Positions 8,987 through 17,054 of a stretch of 64,000 nt of DNA are shown here, piece after piece. How positions within the stretch are numbered: the first letter of the stretch is position 1; each line of letters opens with the position of its first letter. The notes beneath the pieces are model-generated. The model made no database searches. It had not been told where the DNA came from and saw only the letters and a list, made by a program, of their open reading frames with translations. The position numbers and the translations under genes are program-made. This DNA is from Chitinophaga fulva (GTDB taxonomy: Bacteria; Bacteroidota; Bacteroidia; Chitinophagales; Chitinophagaceae). The stretch spans positions 62,001 through 126,000 of the forward strand of contig NZ_JABBGC010000001.1 of the NCBI RefSeq assembly GCF_012927205.1. The letters are read 5' to 3'.

Positions 8987-10210
8987 TTAATTGATCAATA
9001 CTTTATTCCGCACCAGCAAACACGCGCCTATGATACCTGACTTTTCACCAAGGCCAGAGATACGCAGCTTGGTATCGTTGTTGACAAGGCTGAGGGAATA
9101 TTTATTCACCGCGCTTTTGATGGGCAGCCGGATATAATCCTGTGTAGCAGCCAGGCTACCGCCCAGGATCACCAGTTCAGGGTTGAAGATATTGATCAGC
9201 AGGGCGATACCGCGGCCCAGGTTCTCTCCTATTTTGGCGATCAGTTCAATCGCCAGTACATCATCGTGAATAGCGGCATCAATGATATCTTCCAGCTGGA
9301 TGCTGTCCGGTGCGCCGGGTTTACGGCTCAACATGGACGAGGAGCCTTCCCGTAATTTCTCCTGGAACATGCGTGTGAGCGCCCATCCGGATGCTTCCGT
9401 TTCGAGGCAGCCTTTTTTCCCACAGTGACAGATGATTTCATTGTCAAACAGCGGAATATGCCCCACTTCGCCGCTGTAGCCTGATTTACCGTAATACAGC
9501 TGGCCGTCTATAAGCACACCCATGCCGATACCATAATCGAGGTTCAGGAAAAGCACATTGCGTTCCCCGTGTACCGCATCGGAACAGAATTCGCCGTAGG
9601 CCATGGCACGGGAGTCGTTTTCCAGGAAAACGCGGATACCTATTTTCGTCTCGATGATTTTACTCAGCGGCTCCTCATCGAAATAGAAAAAGCTGTAGCT
9701 GTAGCCGGTAGCGTAGTTGATACGCCCGGAGAGGTTAATGCCGATGCCCAGTATTTTTTCCCTTGGCACGGGCAAACCATCGATAAAGTTGCTGATCAGT
9801 GTACAAAGTTCCTCCAGGGAGGCTTTGTTGTTATCCAGTTTATAAGGGATATTCTCTTCCGTGCAGACCAGGTTTTTCTGCAGGTCAGACAATCCCAGAT
9901 TAAGATGGTGCTGTTTTACGTCTACCCCGATAAAAAATGCGGAATCAGGTACCAGGCCGTACAGATTGGGCTTCCGGCCACCGGTGGACTCCACCTTTCC
10001 GTAATCTTTTACCAGTCCGTCCTGAATCAGGTCGTTGAGCAGGGTGGTTACTTTGGGAGCGCTGAGGTTAAGCTGCTTGCACATGTCAGCAATGGTGGCA
10101 TTGCCGATGTTGGCGAAGTAGGCCAGGGCGGCTTTCTTCAGGTTAATGTTCTTATAGGCTACCCCGGTAACATTTTCATTGTTCAGTTCTTCGAAAAAGG
10201 TCTTAGCCAT
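8987..10210 (-). CDS. ROK-family transcriptional regulator with N-terminal winged helix (NagC/Mlc type)
   Basis: This 407-aa protein has an N-terminal winged helix (about residues 25-85, including TIADMCKQLNLSAPKVTTLLNDL) and a C-terminal ROK sugar-binding domain. The zinc motif is intact (GHIPLFDNEIICHCGKKGCLE near residue 250, with one His and three Cys), as is the ENDSRAMAYGE motif with the sugar-contacting Asp. The phosphate-1 loop of true ROK kinases (DxGGT) is replaced by DVKQHH, so it should bind but not phosphorylate its ligand. It is divergent from the five-gene sugar operon at 10420-16576 and is the likely repressor of that operon. The ligand may be an amino sugar such as ManNAc or GlcNAc, which is inferred from the epimerase next door. 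Confidence 0.88.
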   Translation of the reverse strand: MAKTFFEELNNENVTGVAYKNINLKKAALAYFANIGNATIADMCKQLNLSAPKVTTLLNDLIQDGLVKDYGKVESTGGRKPNLYGLVPDSAFFIGVDVKQHHLNLGLSDLQKNLVCTEENIPYKLDNNKASLEELCTLISNFIDGLPVPREKILGIGINLSGRINYATGYSYSFFYFDEEPLSKIIETKIGIRVFLENDSRAMAYGEFCSDAVHGERNVLFLNLDYGIGMGVLIDGQLYYGKSGYSGEVGHIPLFDNEIICHCGKKGCLETEASGWALTRMFQEKLREGSSSMLSRKPGAPDSIQLEDIIDAAIHDDVLAIELIAKIGENLGRGIALLINIFNPELVILGGSLAATQDYIRLPIKSAVNKYSLSLVNNDTKLRISGLGEKSGIIGACLLVRNKVLIN

Positions 10211-10245
10211 ATATAGTGTGCTTTACTTGATTGAGGGGCCAAGTT

Positions 10246-10272
10246 AATAACGTTATTCTTAATAATTATTAA
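10246..10272. promoter_or_regulatory. Tandem AT-rich palindromes, candidate ROK operator
   Basis: Two adjacent perfect palindromes, AATAACGTTATT (10246-10257) and TTAATAATTATTAA (10259-10272), lie in the 209-nt AT-rich space between the ROK regulator and the divergent sugar operon, 36 nt upstream of the regulator start. NagC/Mlc-type proteins bind AT-rich palindromes, so this is a reasonable operator candidate. AT-rich sequence also makes palindromes by chance. Confidence 0.4.
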
Positions 10273-10419
10273 AAGCGATCGTAATCAAATCGGTTATTTA
10301 CATAAACCCGTAATATTTCAAAAATTATTTTATTATTTAGCAAGAATAAATAAATTTTATTAATTAGTATTACCAGTTAGTAATTAAATTTTTTATTTTA
10401 GTCGTCTATCTAGTTCTTT

Positions 10420-12279
10420 ATGATTGATATCAGACGAATTTTTATCAGCCAACTTCTTTGTTTCCTGACCTGGCAACTCAGTGCCCAGTCGCTGCAAACC
10501 GACCTGCTCATTATCGGAGGCGGAGCCAGTGGCACCACAGCCGGCATACAGGCGGCCCGTATGGGCGTCCGCGTGACCATCCTGGAAGAAACCACCTGGC
10601 TGGGAGGTATGCTCACCTCTGCAGGCGTTTCAGCCATTGACGGCAACAATGCCCTGCCATCAGGCCTCTGGGGCGAATTCCGCGAACAGCTGCACCAGCA
10701 TTACGGCAGCCCGCAGGCCGTAGCCACCGGTTGGGTAAGCAACACCCTCTTTGAACCATCTGTCGGCAATAACATCCTGCAACAGCTGGCAGCCAAAGAG
10801 AAACAACTGCAAATCCTTTTTAACACCAGCTGGACAGGTATCAAAAGAACCAACGGCCGTTGGCAGGTCAGCTTTATCCGCAACAACCAGCCAGGCTCCA
10901 TCGAAGCGCCACTGATCATAGACGCCACCGAACTGGGCGACATCATGGCCGCCACCCACACCGCCTACCGCACCGGCATGGACAGCCGGCAGGAAACCGG
11001 CGAAGCCGTAGCACCGCTTAAAGCCAACAACTACATCCAGGTGCTTACCTATGTGGCCACCCTTAAAGATTATGGCGCCGGCACAGATAAAACCATTCCC
11101 CGCCCTGCAGGATACGATCCCGGCGTCTTCCGCTGCTGCTGCGCCAACGACGATCCCTACAGCGGCAACGGCGGCAAAATGAACTGCGACCATATGATGC
11201 AGTACGGCAAGCTGCCTAATCATAAATACATGATCAACTGGCCAGGCTGTGGCAACGACTACCCCCTCAATGTCATCGAAATGACCCGCGAAGCCCGCTC
11301 CAAAGCCCTGCAACAAGCCAAACTGCATACCCTGCGCTATCTCTATTACCTGCAAACGGAACTGGGCTACAAACATCTCGGCCTCGCTGATGATGAATAT
11401 CCTACGGCCGACAAACTACCCATGATTCCCTACTACCGGGAAGCACGCCGCCTGAAAGGCATTGCCACACTGGGCTTTAATCATGTGGCCACCCCTTTCG
11501 ATCAGCCGGAGGCGTATTATCGTACAGGCATCGCCGTAGGAGATTACCCGATCGACCACCACCAGGAAAAAGATCCTGCGGTCCCGAAAATAGATTTCTC
11601 CAAAGCCAAGGTACCTTCTTACAATATTCCGCTCGGCTCACTGATACCCGCCACCACAGAAGGCCTGATCGTGGCAGAAAAAAGCATCAGCGTCACCAAT
11701 ATTGTTAACGGCGCTACCCGCCTGCAACCGGTCGTACTACAGCTGGGGCAGGCTGCCGGCGCGTTGGCGGCCATCTCCCTGCAACAAAAAATACAACCGC
11801 GACAAGTGGCCGTCAGACAGGTGCAACAAGCCTTGCTGAAAGCAGGTGTATACCTCATGCCCTACATCGACGTTCCGAAAGAACATCCACACTTTGCTGC
11901 TATACAGCGTATAGGTGCTACCGGTATCCTGCGCGGCACCGGTATACCCTATACCTGGGCCAATCAAACCTGGTTCTATCCTCAGCGGCCCATCAGTGAA
12001 TATGAATTTACACAGGGGATGCTCACCTACTACCGGGATGCGCGGAAACTGGCGCCCACCGGGCAGGACCTCACACCGGCGTTCCTGATAAAAATATGGC
12101 AGACCGCAGGTGTTACCGTCACCTACGACCAGTTAGCGACAGCCTGGAATCAGCTGCAATTCAGCACTACCCTGCGCGACAACCTGCCGCTCAACCGCGA
12201 AATGGCCGCTGTACTGACCGACCATTTCCTTCACCCGTTTGATATTCCCGTGTCCTTCACCGGCGCTATTCAACCATAA
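10420..12279 (+). CDS. Exported FAD-dependent oxidoreductase (FAD_oxidored family)
   Basis: This 619-aa flavoprotein begins with a cleavable signal peptide (hydrophobic stretch ISQLLCFLTW ending at LSAQS) followed by the Rossmann dinucleotide motif DLLIIGGGASGTTAG and the family's TWLGGMLTSAGVSA segment. A second conserved block around NIVNGATRLQPVVLQLGQAAGALAA (split about residues 425-450) belongs to the same family. Members are often labelled xanthan lyase in databases, which the sequence does not support. It opens a tight operon with a DUF4434 protein, an AGE-family epimerase, a FucP-like transporter and a DUF1501 protein, so it probably oxidises a sugar or sugar-derived substrate in the periplasm. 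The substrate cannot be read from the sequence. Confidence 0.85.
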   Translation: MIDIRRIFISQLLCFLTWQLSAQSLQTDLLIIGGGASGTTAGIQAARMGVRVTILEETTWLGGMLTSAGVSAIDGNNALPSGLWGEFREQLHQHYGSPQAVATGWVSNTLFEPSVGNNILQQLAAKEKQLQILFNTSWTGIKRTNGRWQVSFIRNNQPGSIEAPLIIDATELGDIMAATHTAYRTGMDSRQETGEAVAPLKANNYIQVLTYVATLKDYGAGTDKTIPRPAGYDPGVFRCCCANDDPYSGNGGKMNCDHMMQYGKLPNHKYMINWPGCGNDYPLNVIEMTREARSKALQQAKLHTLRYLYYLQTELGYKHLGLADDEYPTADKLPMIPYYREARRLKGIATLGFNHVATPFDQPEAYYRTGIAVGDYPIDHHQEKDPAVPKIDFSKAKVPSYNIPLGSLIPATTEGLIVAEKSISVTNIVNGATRLQPVVLQLGQAAGALAAISLQQKIQPRQVAVRQVQQALLKAGVYLMPYIDVPKEHPHFAAIQRIGATGILRGTGIPYTWANQTWFYPQRPISEYEFTQGMLTYYRDARKLAPTGQDLTPAFLIKIWQTAGVTVTYDQLATAWNQLQFSTTLRDNLPLNREMAAVLTDHFLHPFDIPVSFTGAIQP

Positions 12280-12291
12280 AACAAGCACATC

Positions 12292-13224
12292 ATGAAAATA
12301 ACAGGCACTTTCCTCGACGAGATCAGTCACGATATCCCGCACCAGAACTGGGGCCGGGCAGAATGGGACGCCGACTTCTCCCATATGAAAGCCGTGGGCA
12401 TAGACACCGTATTTCTTATCCGCAGCGGATTTCAACGCTGGCTCACCTACCCTTCCAAAGTTGTCATGCAGGAAGAGGGTGGCTATGAGCCGCCGGTAGA
12501 CCTGGTAAAAATGTTCCTCGAACTGGCAGACAAACACCATATGAAATTCTACTTCGGTCTTTATGACTCCGGTAAATACTGGTGGAAAGGCGATTTCCAG
12601 AAAGAGGTCGACATCAACCTGAAAGTCATTGATGAAGTATGGAAAAATTATGGTCATCATAAATCCTTTCAGGGCTGGTACCTTACGCAGGAAGTAAGTC
12701 GCCGTACGGGTAAAGTAATTGACCTCTACGCCAAACTGGGCAAACATTGCAAGGACATCTCCAACAATCTGCCTACCCTGATATCTCCGTGGATAGATGG
12801 CAAAAAGGCCGTGATGGCCGCATCTTCCACTATCACCAAAGAAGATGCAGTATCACTGAAACAACATGAAAGCGAGTGGAGCGAGATATTCGATGGCATC
12901 AAAGGCGTGGTAGACGCCGTAGCCTTCCAGGATGGCCATATCGAATTCCACGAACTGCCCGATTTCTTTGCCGTCAACAAAAGGATGGCCGACCGCTACG
13001 GGATACAATGCTGGACCAACGCCGAATCCTTCGACCGCGACATGCCCATCAAATTCATGCCGATCAAGTTTGAAAAACTGCGCATGAAGCTGGAAGCCGC
13101 GCGCAAAGCAGGTTACGACAAAGCCATCACCTTCGAGTTCTCCCATTTTATGAGCCCGCAGTCCGCTTACCTGCAGGCCGGGCACCTCTATAACCGCTAT
13201 AAAGAATACCTCAAAACCTTCTAA
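12292..13224 (+). CDS. DUF4434 protein, putative TIM-barrel hydrolase
   Basis: This 310-aa protein has no signal peptide. The sequence follows a glycosidase-like barrel pattern: GTFLDEIS at the N-terminus, FLIRSGFQRW, MKFYFGLYDSGKYWW near residue 85 and GWYLTQEVSRR near residue 125, where the Glu sits at the end of a strand as in family acid/base residues. This matches DUF4434. It lies 12 nt after the FAD oxidoreductase and 3 nt before the epimerase gene, so it is co-expressed with both. A role in glycoside or sugar-derivative processing in the cytoplasm is inferred; no activity is established for this branch as far as I know. Confidence 0.75.
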   Translation: MKITGTFLDEISHDIPHQNWGRAEWDADFSHMKAVGIDTVFLIRSGFQRWLTYPSKVVMQEEGGYEPPVDLVKMFLELADKHHMKFYFGLYDSGKYWWKGDFQKEVDINLKVIDEVWKNYGHHKSFQGWYLTQEVSRRTGKVIDLYAKLGKHCKDISNNLPTLISPWIDGKKAVMAASSTITKEDAVSLKQHESEWSEIFDGIKGVVDAVAFQDGHIEFHELPDFFAVNKRMADRYGIQCWTNAESFDRDMPIKFMPIKFEKLRMKLEAARKAGYDKAITFEFSHFMSPQSAYLQAGHLYNRYKEYLKTF

Positions 13225-13227
13225 TCA

Positions 13228-14433
13228 ATGAACAGGACAATGGAATTTCACGATTATGCCACGTTGTATCGCAACAACCTCCTGAATGATGTCATCCCTT
13301 TCTGGATGCAGCATTCACCTGACACCACATACGGCGGCTACTTTACCTGCCTCGATCGGGATGGTAAAGTCTTCGACACCGATAAATTCATCTGGCTGCA
13401 ATGCCGTGAGGTATGGTGTTTCGCCATGCTGTACAATAAAGTGGAGCGAAAACAGGAATGGCTGGACATGGCCATCCAGGGCGCGGAATTTCTCCGTAAA
13501 CATGGCCGCGACAAAGACGGGAACTGGTATTTCTCCCTTACCCGTACCGGCGAACCGCTGATAGCGCCTTACAACATTTTCTCCGACTGCTTTGCCGCCA
13601 TGGCTTTCGGGCAGCTGTACCAGGCCACCGGCAACGAAGATTACAGCCATATTGCCATCAGCACTTTCCACAATATCCTCCGCCGGCAGGACAATCCGAA
13701 AGGGCATTATACCAAAGCGGTACCCGGTACCCGTCCTTTGCAGAACTTCGCACTGCCCATGATACTCTGCAACCTGGTGCTGGAAATGGAGTCCCTCCTC
13801 GATAAACAACTGGTGGAAGACACCATCCAACAAGGCATCCACACCGTGATGGAAATTTTTTATCAGCCAGACGCCGGTCTGATCATGGAAAACATCACGC
13901 CGGAGGGCAAACTCTCCGATTCCTTCGAAGGTCGCCTGATCAATCCCGGCCACGGGTTGGAAGCCATGTGGTTTGTGATGGACCTCGCCACCCGTAACAA
14001 CGATACCGCACTGATCACCAAAGCCAAAGATATCGCGCTCTCGCTGCTGGAATACGGATGGGACGAGGAACACGGCGGCATCTTCTATTTCCTGGATGTA
14101 AAAGGATATCCGCCGCAGCAGCTGGAATGGGACCAGAAACTGTGGTGGGTGCATATAGAAACCATTATCAGCCTGCTGAAAGGCTACCTGCACACCGGTG
14201 ACGAAAAATGCTGGGAATGGTTTAAAAAAGTACACGATTATACCTGGAAACATTTCCCTGATCCGGAAAATGGTGAATGGTTTGGTTATCTTAACAGGCA
14301 GGGACAGCCACTACTTCCGCTCAAAGGCGGTAAATGGAAAGGCTGTTTCCATGTGCCAAGAGGGCTTTACCAGAGCTGGAACACGCTGCAGCAACTGGCA
14401 GCCAGACAAGAATTATCTACTCAACCAAAATAG
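13228..14433 (+). CDS. N-acylglucosamine 2-epimerase (AGE) family protein
   Basis: This 401-aa protein of the (alpha/alpha)6-barrel AGE family interconverts sugars epimeric at C2. The block FIWLQCREVWCFAMLYN (residues about 52-68) follows the pattern of N-acylglucosamine epimerases and renin-binding proteins rather than cellobiose 2-epimerase. The two catalytic histidine regions are present as INPGHGLEAMW (near residue 240) and KLWWVHIETI (near 310). N-acyl-glucosamine/mannosamine conversion fits the flanking ROK regulator and FucP-type transporter, but no sialic acid lyase or kinase is in view, so the exact sugar is open. It starts 3 nt after the DUF4434 gene and ends 2 nt before the transporter start. 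Confidence 0.85.
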   Translation: MNRTMEFHDYATLYRNNLLNDVIPFWMQHSPDTTYGGYFTCLDRDGKVFDTDKFIWLQCREVWCFAMLYNKVERKQEWLDMAIQGAEFLRKHGRDKDGNWYFSLTRTGEPLIAPYNIFSDCFAAMAFGQLYQATGNEDYSHIAISTFHNILRRQDNPKGHYTKAVPGTRPLQNFALPMILCNLVLEMESLLDKQLVEDTIQQGIHTVMEIFYQPDAGLIMENITPEGKLSDSFEGRLINPGHGLEAMWFVMDLATRNNDTALITKAKDIALSLLEYGWDEEHGGIFYFLDVKGYPPQQLEWDQKLWWVHIETIISLLKGYLHTGDEKCWEWFKKVHDYTWKHFPDPENGEWFGYLNRQGQPLLPLKGGKWKGCFHVPRGLYQSWNTLQQLAARQELSTQPK

Positions 14434-14435
14434 TT

Positions 14436-15683
14436 ATGGCGGTAATATCCACAACCAACCAGCCACAGACCACGGTCACCGGCAGCCGGCAATCCTATAT
14501 GCCTGCGCTGATTTCGCTGGCTGTACTGTATTTCATGATGGGGTTCATCACCTGTCTGAATGATACGCTGGTGCCCTTTTTCAAGAAGGGGTTCACCCTT
14601 ACTTACTCCCAGTCTTCGCTGGTGCAATTTTATTTCTTCCTCACCTATGGCATCATGTCAGTACCCGCCGGCAGAATAGTTAGCCGTACCGGTTACAAGA
14701 AAGGAATGGTACTGGGCTTTGCCATTGCGGCCATAGGCGGATTGTTGTTTTATCCGGCATCGGTATATCATCAGTATGTACTGTTTCTGGCGGCATTGTT
14801 TGTCATCGCTATTGGCATTGTACTGTTACAGGTGGCCGCCAATCCTTACATTACAGCGCTCGGGCCGGCCAATACCGCCTCTGCGCGGTTAACGCTGATA
14901 CAGGGCGTAGGATCTGTGGGCACTACCGTAGCACCTTTATTCGGCGCCCATTTCATTCTGGCCAGGCTGGAAGAATCGCATGCATCCAGTGAGGCCGTAA
15001 GATATCCGTATCTCGGTATTGCCGCGCTGTTGTTGCTGATCGCTTTTGTTGTTTCACGTTTATCCCTTCCCGTTATCAGCACTACCGGCAGTACAGGCAA
15101 AACCGATGATGATAACGGCAAGGGCGTTTTCTCGTATCGGAACCTGCGTTTCGGTATTATCGGCATTTTCGTGTACGTAGGTGCAGAGGTATCTATCGGT
15201 ACTTTTCTGACCAACTATATCACCGACCTGCTGGGTGTTCCGGAGAATGTGGCCAACAATTACGTGGCGTTTTACTGGGGAGGCATGCTGGTAGGACGTT
15301 TGTTGGGTGCCGGGCTATTGCGCGTATTACCGCCGGCCAGGGTCCTCGCCGTATGTGCCGTAGCGGCTGTGGCGCTGATACTGGTATCTGTAAGTTCCTC
15401 CGGACTGGTGGCAGTATGGAGCATGATTGCGGTGGGGTTGTGCAATGCCATCATGTTTGCCACTATTTTCTCTTTGTCGGTAGAAGGTGTAGGCCGGCAT
15501 ACTACCGCCGCATCGGGACTGCTGTCTACCGCCATCTGTGGCGGGGCGGTGCTCTCTTATGCCCAGGGGCTGCTGAAAGACCATGCCACCTGGCAGATCG
15601 CTTTTCTGGTGCCGGTCATCTGTTATCTCTATATCCTGTTTTATGGCCTCAACGGGCATAAAGCATCAAAACAGCCTGTATGA
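14436..15683 (+). CDS. MFS sugar transporter, FucP/GluP (FHS) family
   Basis: This roughly 415-aa permease has 12 predicted membrane helices. Hallmarks of the fucose/glucose-galactose:proton symporter family are LYFMMGFITCLNDTLVPFFK in helix 1, the SSLVQFYFFLTYG pair in helix 2 and the LLQVAANPYITALGP block in helix 5. The start is ATG at 14436, 2 nt after the epimerase stop; an upstream in-frame start at 14334 would lie inside the epimerase gene and adds unrelated residues. The stop overlaps the start of the DUF1501 gene. It probably imports the substrate of this operon into the cytoplasm. Confidence 0.88.
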   Translation: MAVISTTNQPQTTVTGSRQSYMPALISLAVLYFMMGFITCLNDTLVPFFKKGFTLTYSQSSLVQFYFFLTYGIMSVPAGRIVSRTGYKKGMVLGFAIAAIGGLLFYPASVYHQYVLFLAALFVIAIGIVLLQVAANPYITALGPANTASARLTLIQGVGSVGTTVAPLFGAHFILARLEESHASSEAVRYPYLGIAALLLLIAFVVSRLSLPVISTTGSTGKTDDDNGKGVFSYRNLRFGIIGIFVYVGAEVSIGTFLTNYITDLLGVPENVANNYVAFYWGGMLVGRLLGAGLLRVLPPARVLAVCAVAAVALILVSVSSSGLVAVWSMIAVGLCNAIMFATIFSLSVEGVGRHTTAASGLLSTAICGGAVLSYAQGLLKDHATWQIAFLVPVICYLYILFYGLNGHKASKQPV

Positions 15684-16576
15684 AACGGAGAGACTTTTTA
15701 AAGCAATCGGGCATGGCTTCCGGCATCCTGTTGTTACCATCTTTTGTGCAGGCCGCTGTGAGCAGCACACCGCCGTCAGCAGGGCGCAGGGTGGTGTTTA
15801 TCCGGCTGCAGGGCGGCAATGACGGGCTGAATACCGTTATTCCTTATAGCCAGGAATTTTATTACCAACAGCGGCCGCAGCTGGCAATTCCGGCAGATGA
15901 AGTGTTGCCTGCGTCCAATGGCTGGGGGTTTCATCCTGCCTTGCAGGAGCTGATGCCGGTATATGATCGGCGGCAGCTGCTGGTGTTGCAGCAGGTAGGT
16001 TACCCGGATACCGACCTGTCACATTATCATTCCGGCCGGATATGGCGTACCGGCTGTTGCCAGGGGCTGGAAACCAATCACTGGTTGCCCGCTTCCGTGG
16101 CGGTGGCGGATTACGGAGAACAGGATTTTGGTCCGTCTTTGGAAGATATCACCCGCAGGATTATTCAGGGAGATACTACCGCTGTTTATCATGTAGCGCT
16201 GGATGGCTTTGATACCCATCAGTTTCAACGGGTGCAGCATGATCCGTTGCTGGCCACCTATGCGTGTGGTGTGCGGCGGCTGTTGCAGCAGCTGGAAGAG
16301 GGCGGCCAGCTGGACAATACGCTGGTGGTCACCTGGTCGGAGTTTGGCCGTAGCCTGACCGAGAACGTGCGCCGGGGTACCGACCATGGCGAGGGTAACC
16401 AGGTACATATTTTCGGCAGCCGGTTGAAGCAGTGGGGTATTGAGCCTTGTACACTGTCCGATGGCCACCTGCCGGTACGGACGGATTTCCGCAGCGTATA
16501 TGCCACCATTGCCCGTCGCTGGCTGGGAGCAGACAGCAGGCTGAATGACCGCTTTCCGGCTATGGGCTGGCTGTAG
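15680..16576 (+). CDS. DUF1501 family protein with Tat signal, internally short
   Basis: This 298-aa protein starts with a twin-arginine signal (RRDFLKQSGMASGILLLPSF) and continues with the alkaline-phosphatase-like DUF1501 pattern: VFIRLQGGNDGLNTVIPY, DLSHYHSGRIWRTG, DGFDTHQFQ, VTWSEFGRSLTEN and GTDHGEGNQVHIFG. The family usually has about 380-420 residues; here the stretch between the HSGRIWRTG and DITRRI blocks is only about 45 residues, so a central portion is missing while the metal-binding-like ends remain. The ATG overlaps the transporter stop (ATGA), so it is translationally coupled. Its role is unknown; it is probably exported folded. Confidence 0.82.
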   Translation: MKRRDFLKQSGMASGILLLPSFVQAAVSSTPPSAGRRVVFIRLQGGNDGLNTVIPYSQEFYYQQRPQLAIPADEVLPASNGWGFHPALQELMPVYDRRQLLVLQQVGYPDTDLSHYHSGRIWRTGCCQGLETNHWLPASVAVADYGEQDFGPSLEDITRRIIQGDTTAVYHVALDGFDTHQFQRVQHDPLLATYACGVRRLLQQLEEGGQLDNTLVVTWSEFGRSLTENVRRGTDHGEGNQVHIFGSRLKQWGIEPCTLSDGHLPVRTDFRSVYATIARRWLGADSRLNDRFPAMGWL

Positions 16577-16640
16577 TGGGTGTTTCTGACACCTTTCTGC
16601 GGGATTCTGTTCACAAATTTTTTTAATTCATAGAAAATAA

Positions 16641-16648
16641 TACCTTTG
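16641..16648 (+). promoter_or_regulatory. -7 box TACCTTTG upstream of tRNA-Leu
   Basis: TACCTTTG fits TAnnTTTG and is followed by GCAGTCC, a spacing typical of stable-RNA and ribosomal promoters in this phylum. It lies 98 nt before tRNA-Leu. It directly abuts the left arm of the hairpin at 16648-16676. No good -33 box is seen. Confidence 0.45.
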
Positions 16649-16682
16649 CAGTCCTTTTTGAGTAAAAAAGGACTGCTTTTTT
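16648..16682 (+). terminator. Hairpin with T-tract after the sugar operon
   Basis: GCAGTCCTTTTT (16648-16659) pairs perfectly with AAAAAGGACTGC (16665-16676) and is followed by TTTTTT. It can end the 10420-16576 operon. Because a -7-like box ends at its first base, it could alternatively be the leader hairpin of the tRNA transcript. Confidence 0.75.
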
Positions 16683-16746
16683 ACTTATTTTCGCGCGGCC
16701 CTCCGGGGCTGGCAGCCGAAAGCAAAAGTTCTTATTTTTATCAGTT

Positions 16747-16828
16747 CCGGGTGTGGTGAAATTGGTAGACATGCCAGACTTAGGATCTGGTGCCGCAAGG
16801 CATGGGGGTTCGAGTCCCTCCACCCGGA
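16747..16828 (+). tRNA. tRNA-Leu (anticodon UAG)
   Basis: An 82-nt cloverleaf can be folded. The acceptor is CCGGGTG/CACCCGG with discriminator A at 16828. The D arm contains GAAATTGGTAGACA. The anticodon stem is CCAGA/TCTGG with loop CTTAGGA and anticodon TAG at 16781-16783. There is a long type II variable arm and a T loop TTCGAGT. The class II variable arm together with the UAG anticodon identifies leucine. CCA is not encoded. Confidence 0.95.
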
Positions 16829-17054
16829 CATATACTATTAAGTGGCAATGTGTCAATATGGCAACGTGATAATGCTATGCTTTCCTTCACTTTCATTGTC
16901 ACTGCGCTCCTATCTGACGCGCTCTCACCTAATCAATTGTCTTTTATTATTTTTTAATTTCCTGCCATTCCTGCTTGCCGTTGTGACTTCATGGCAGAAA
17001 ATCAAACAAGGAATCATTATTGCTTCTTAAAGAACATTTTTATACAATTCAATT

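Noticed and set aside
10420..12279. Calling the FAD oxidoreductase a xanthan lyase
   Set aside because: The sequence is a Rossmann flavoprotein with no lyase domain; the name is a common database carry-over.
14334..14435. Longer start for the FucP-like transporter
   Set aside because: It lies within the epimerase gene and encodes no conserved sequence; ATG 14436 is used.
8987..16576. Complete sialic-acid (nan) operon
   Set aside because: No neuraminate lyase, kinase or sialidase is present; only the epimerase, regulator and transporter are compatible.
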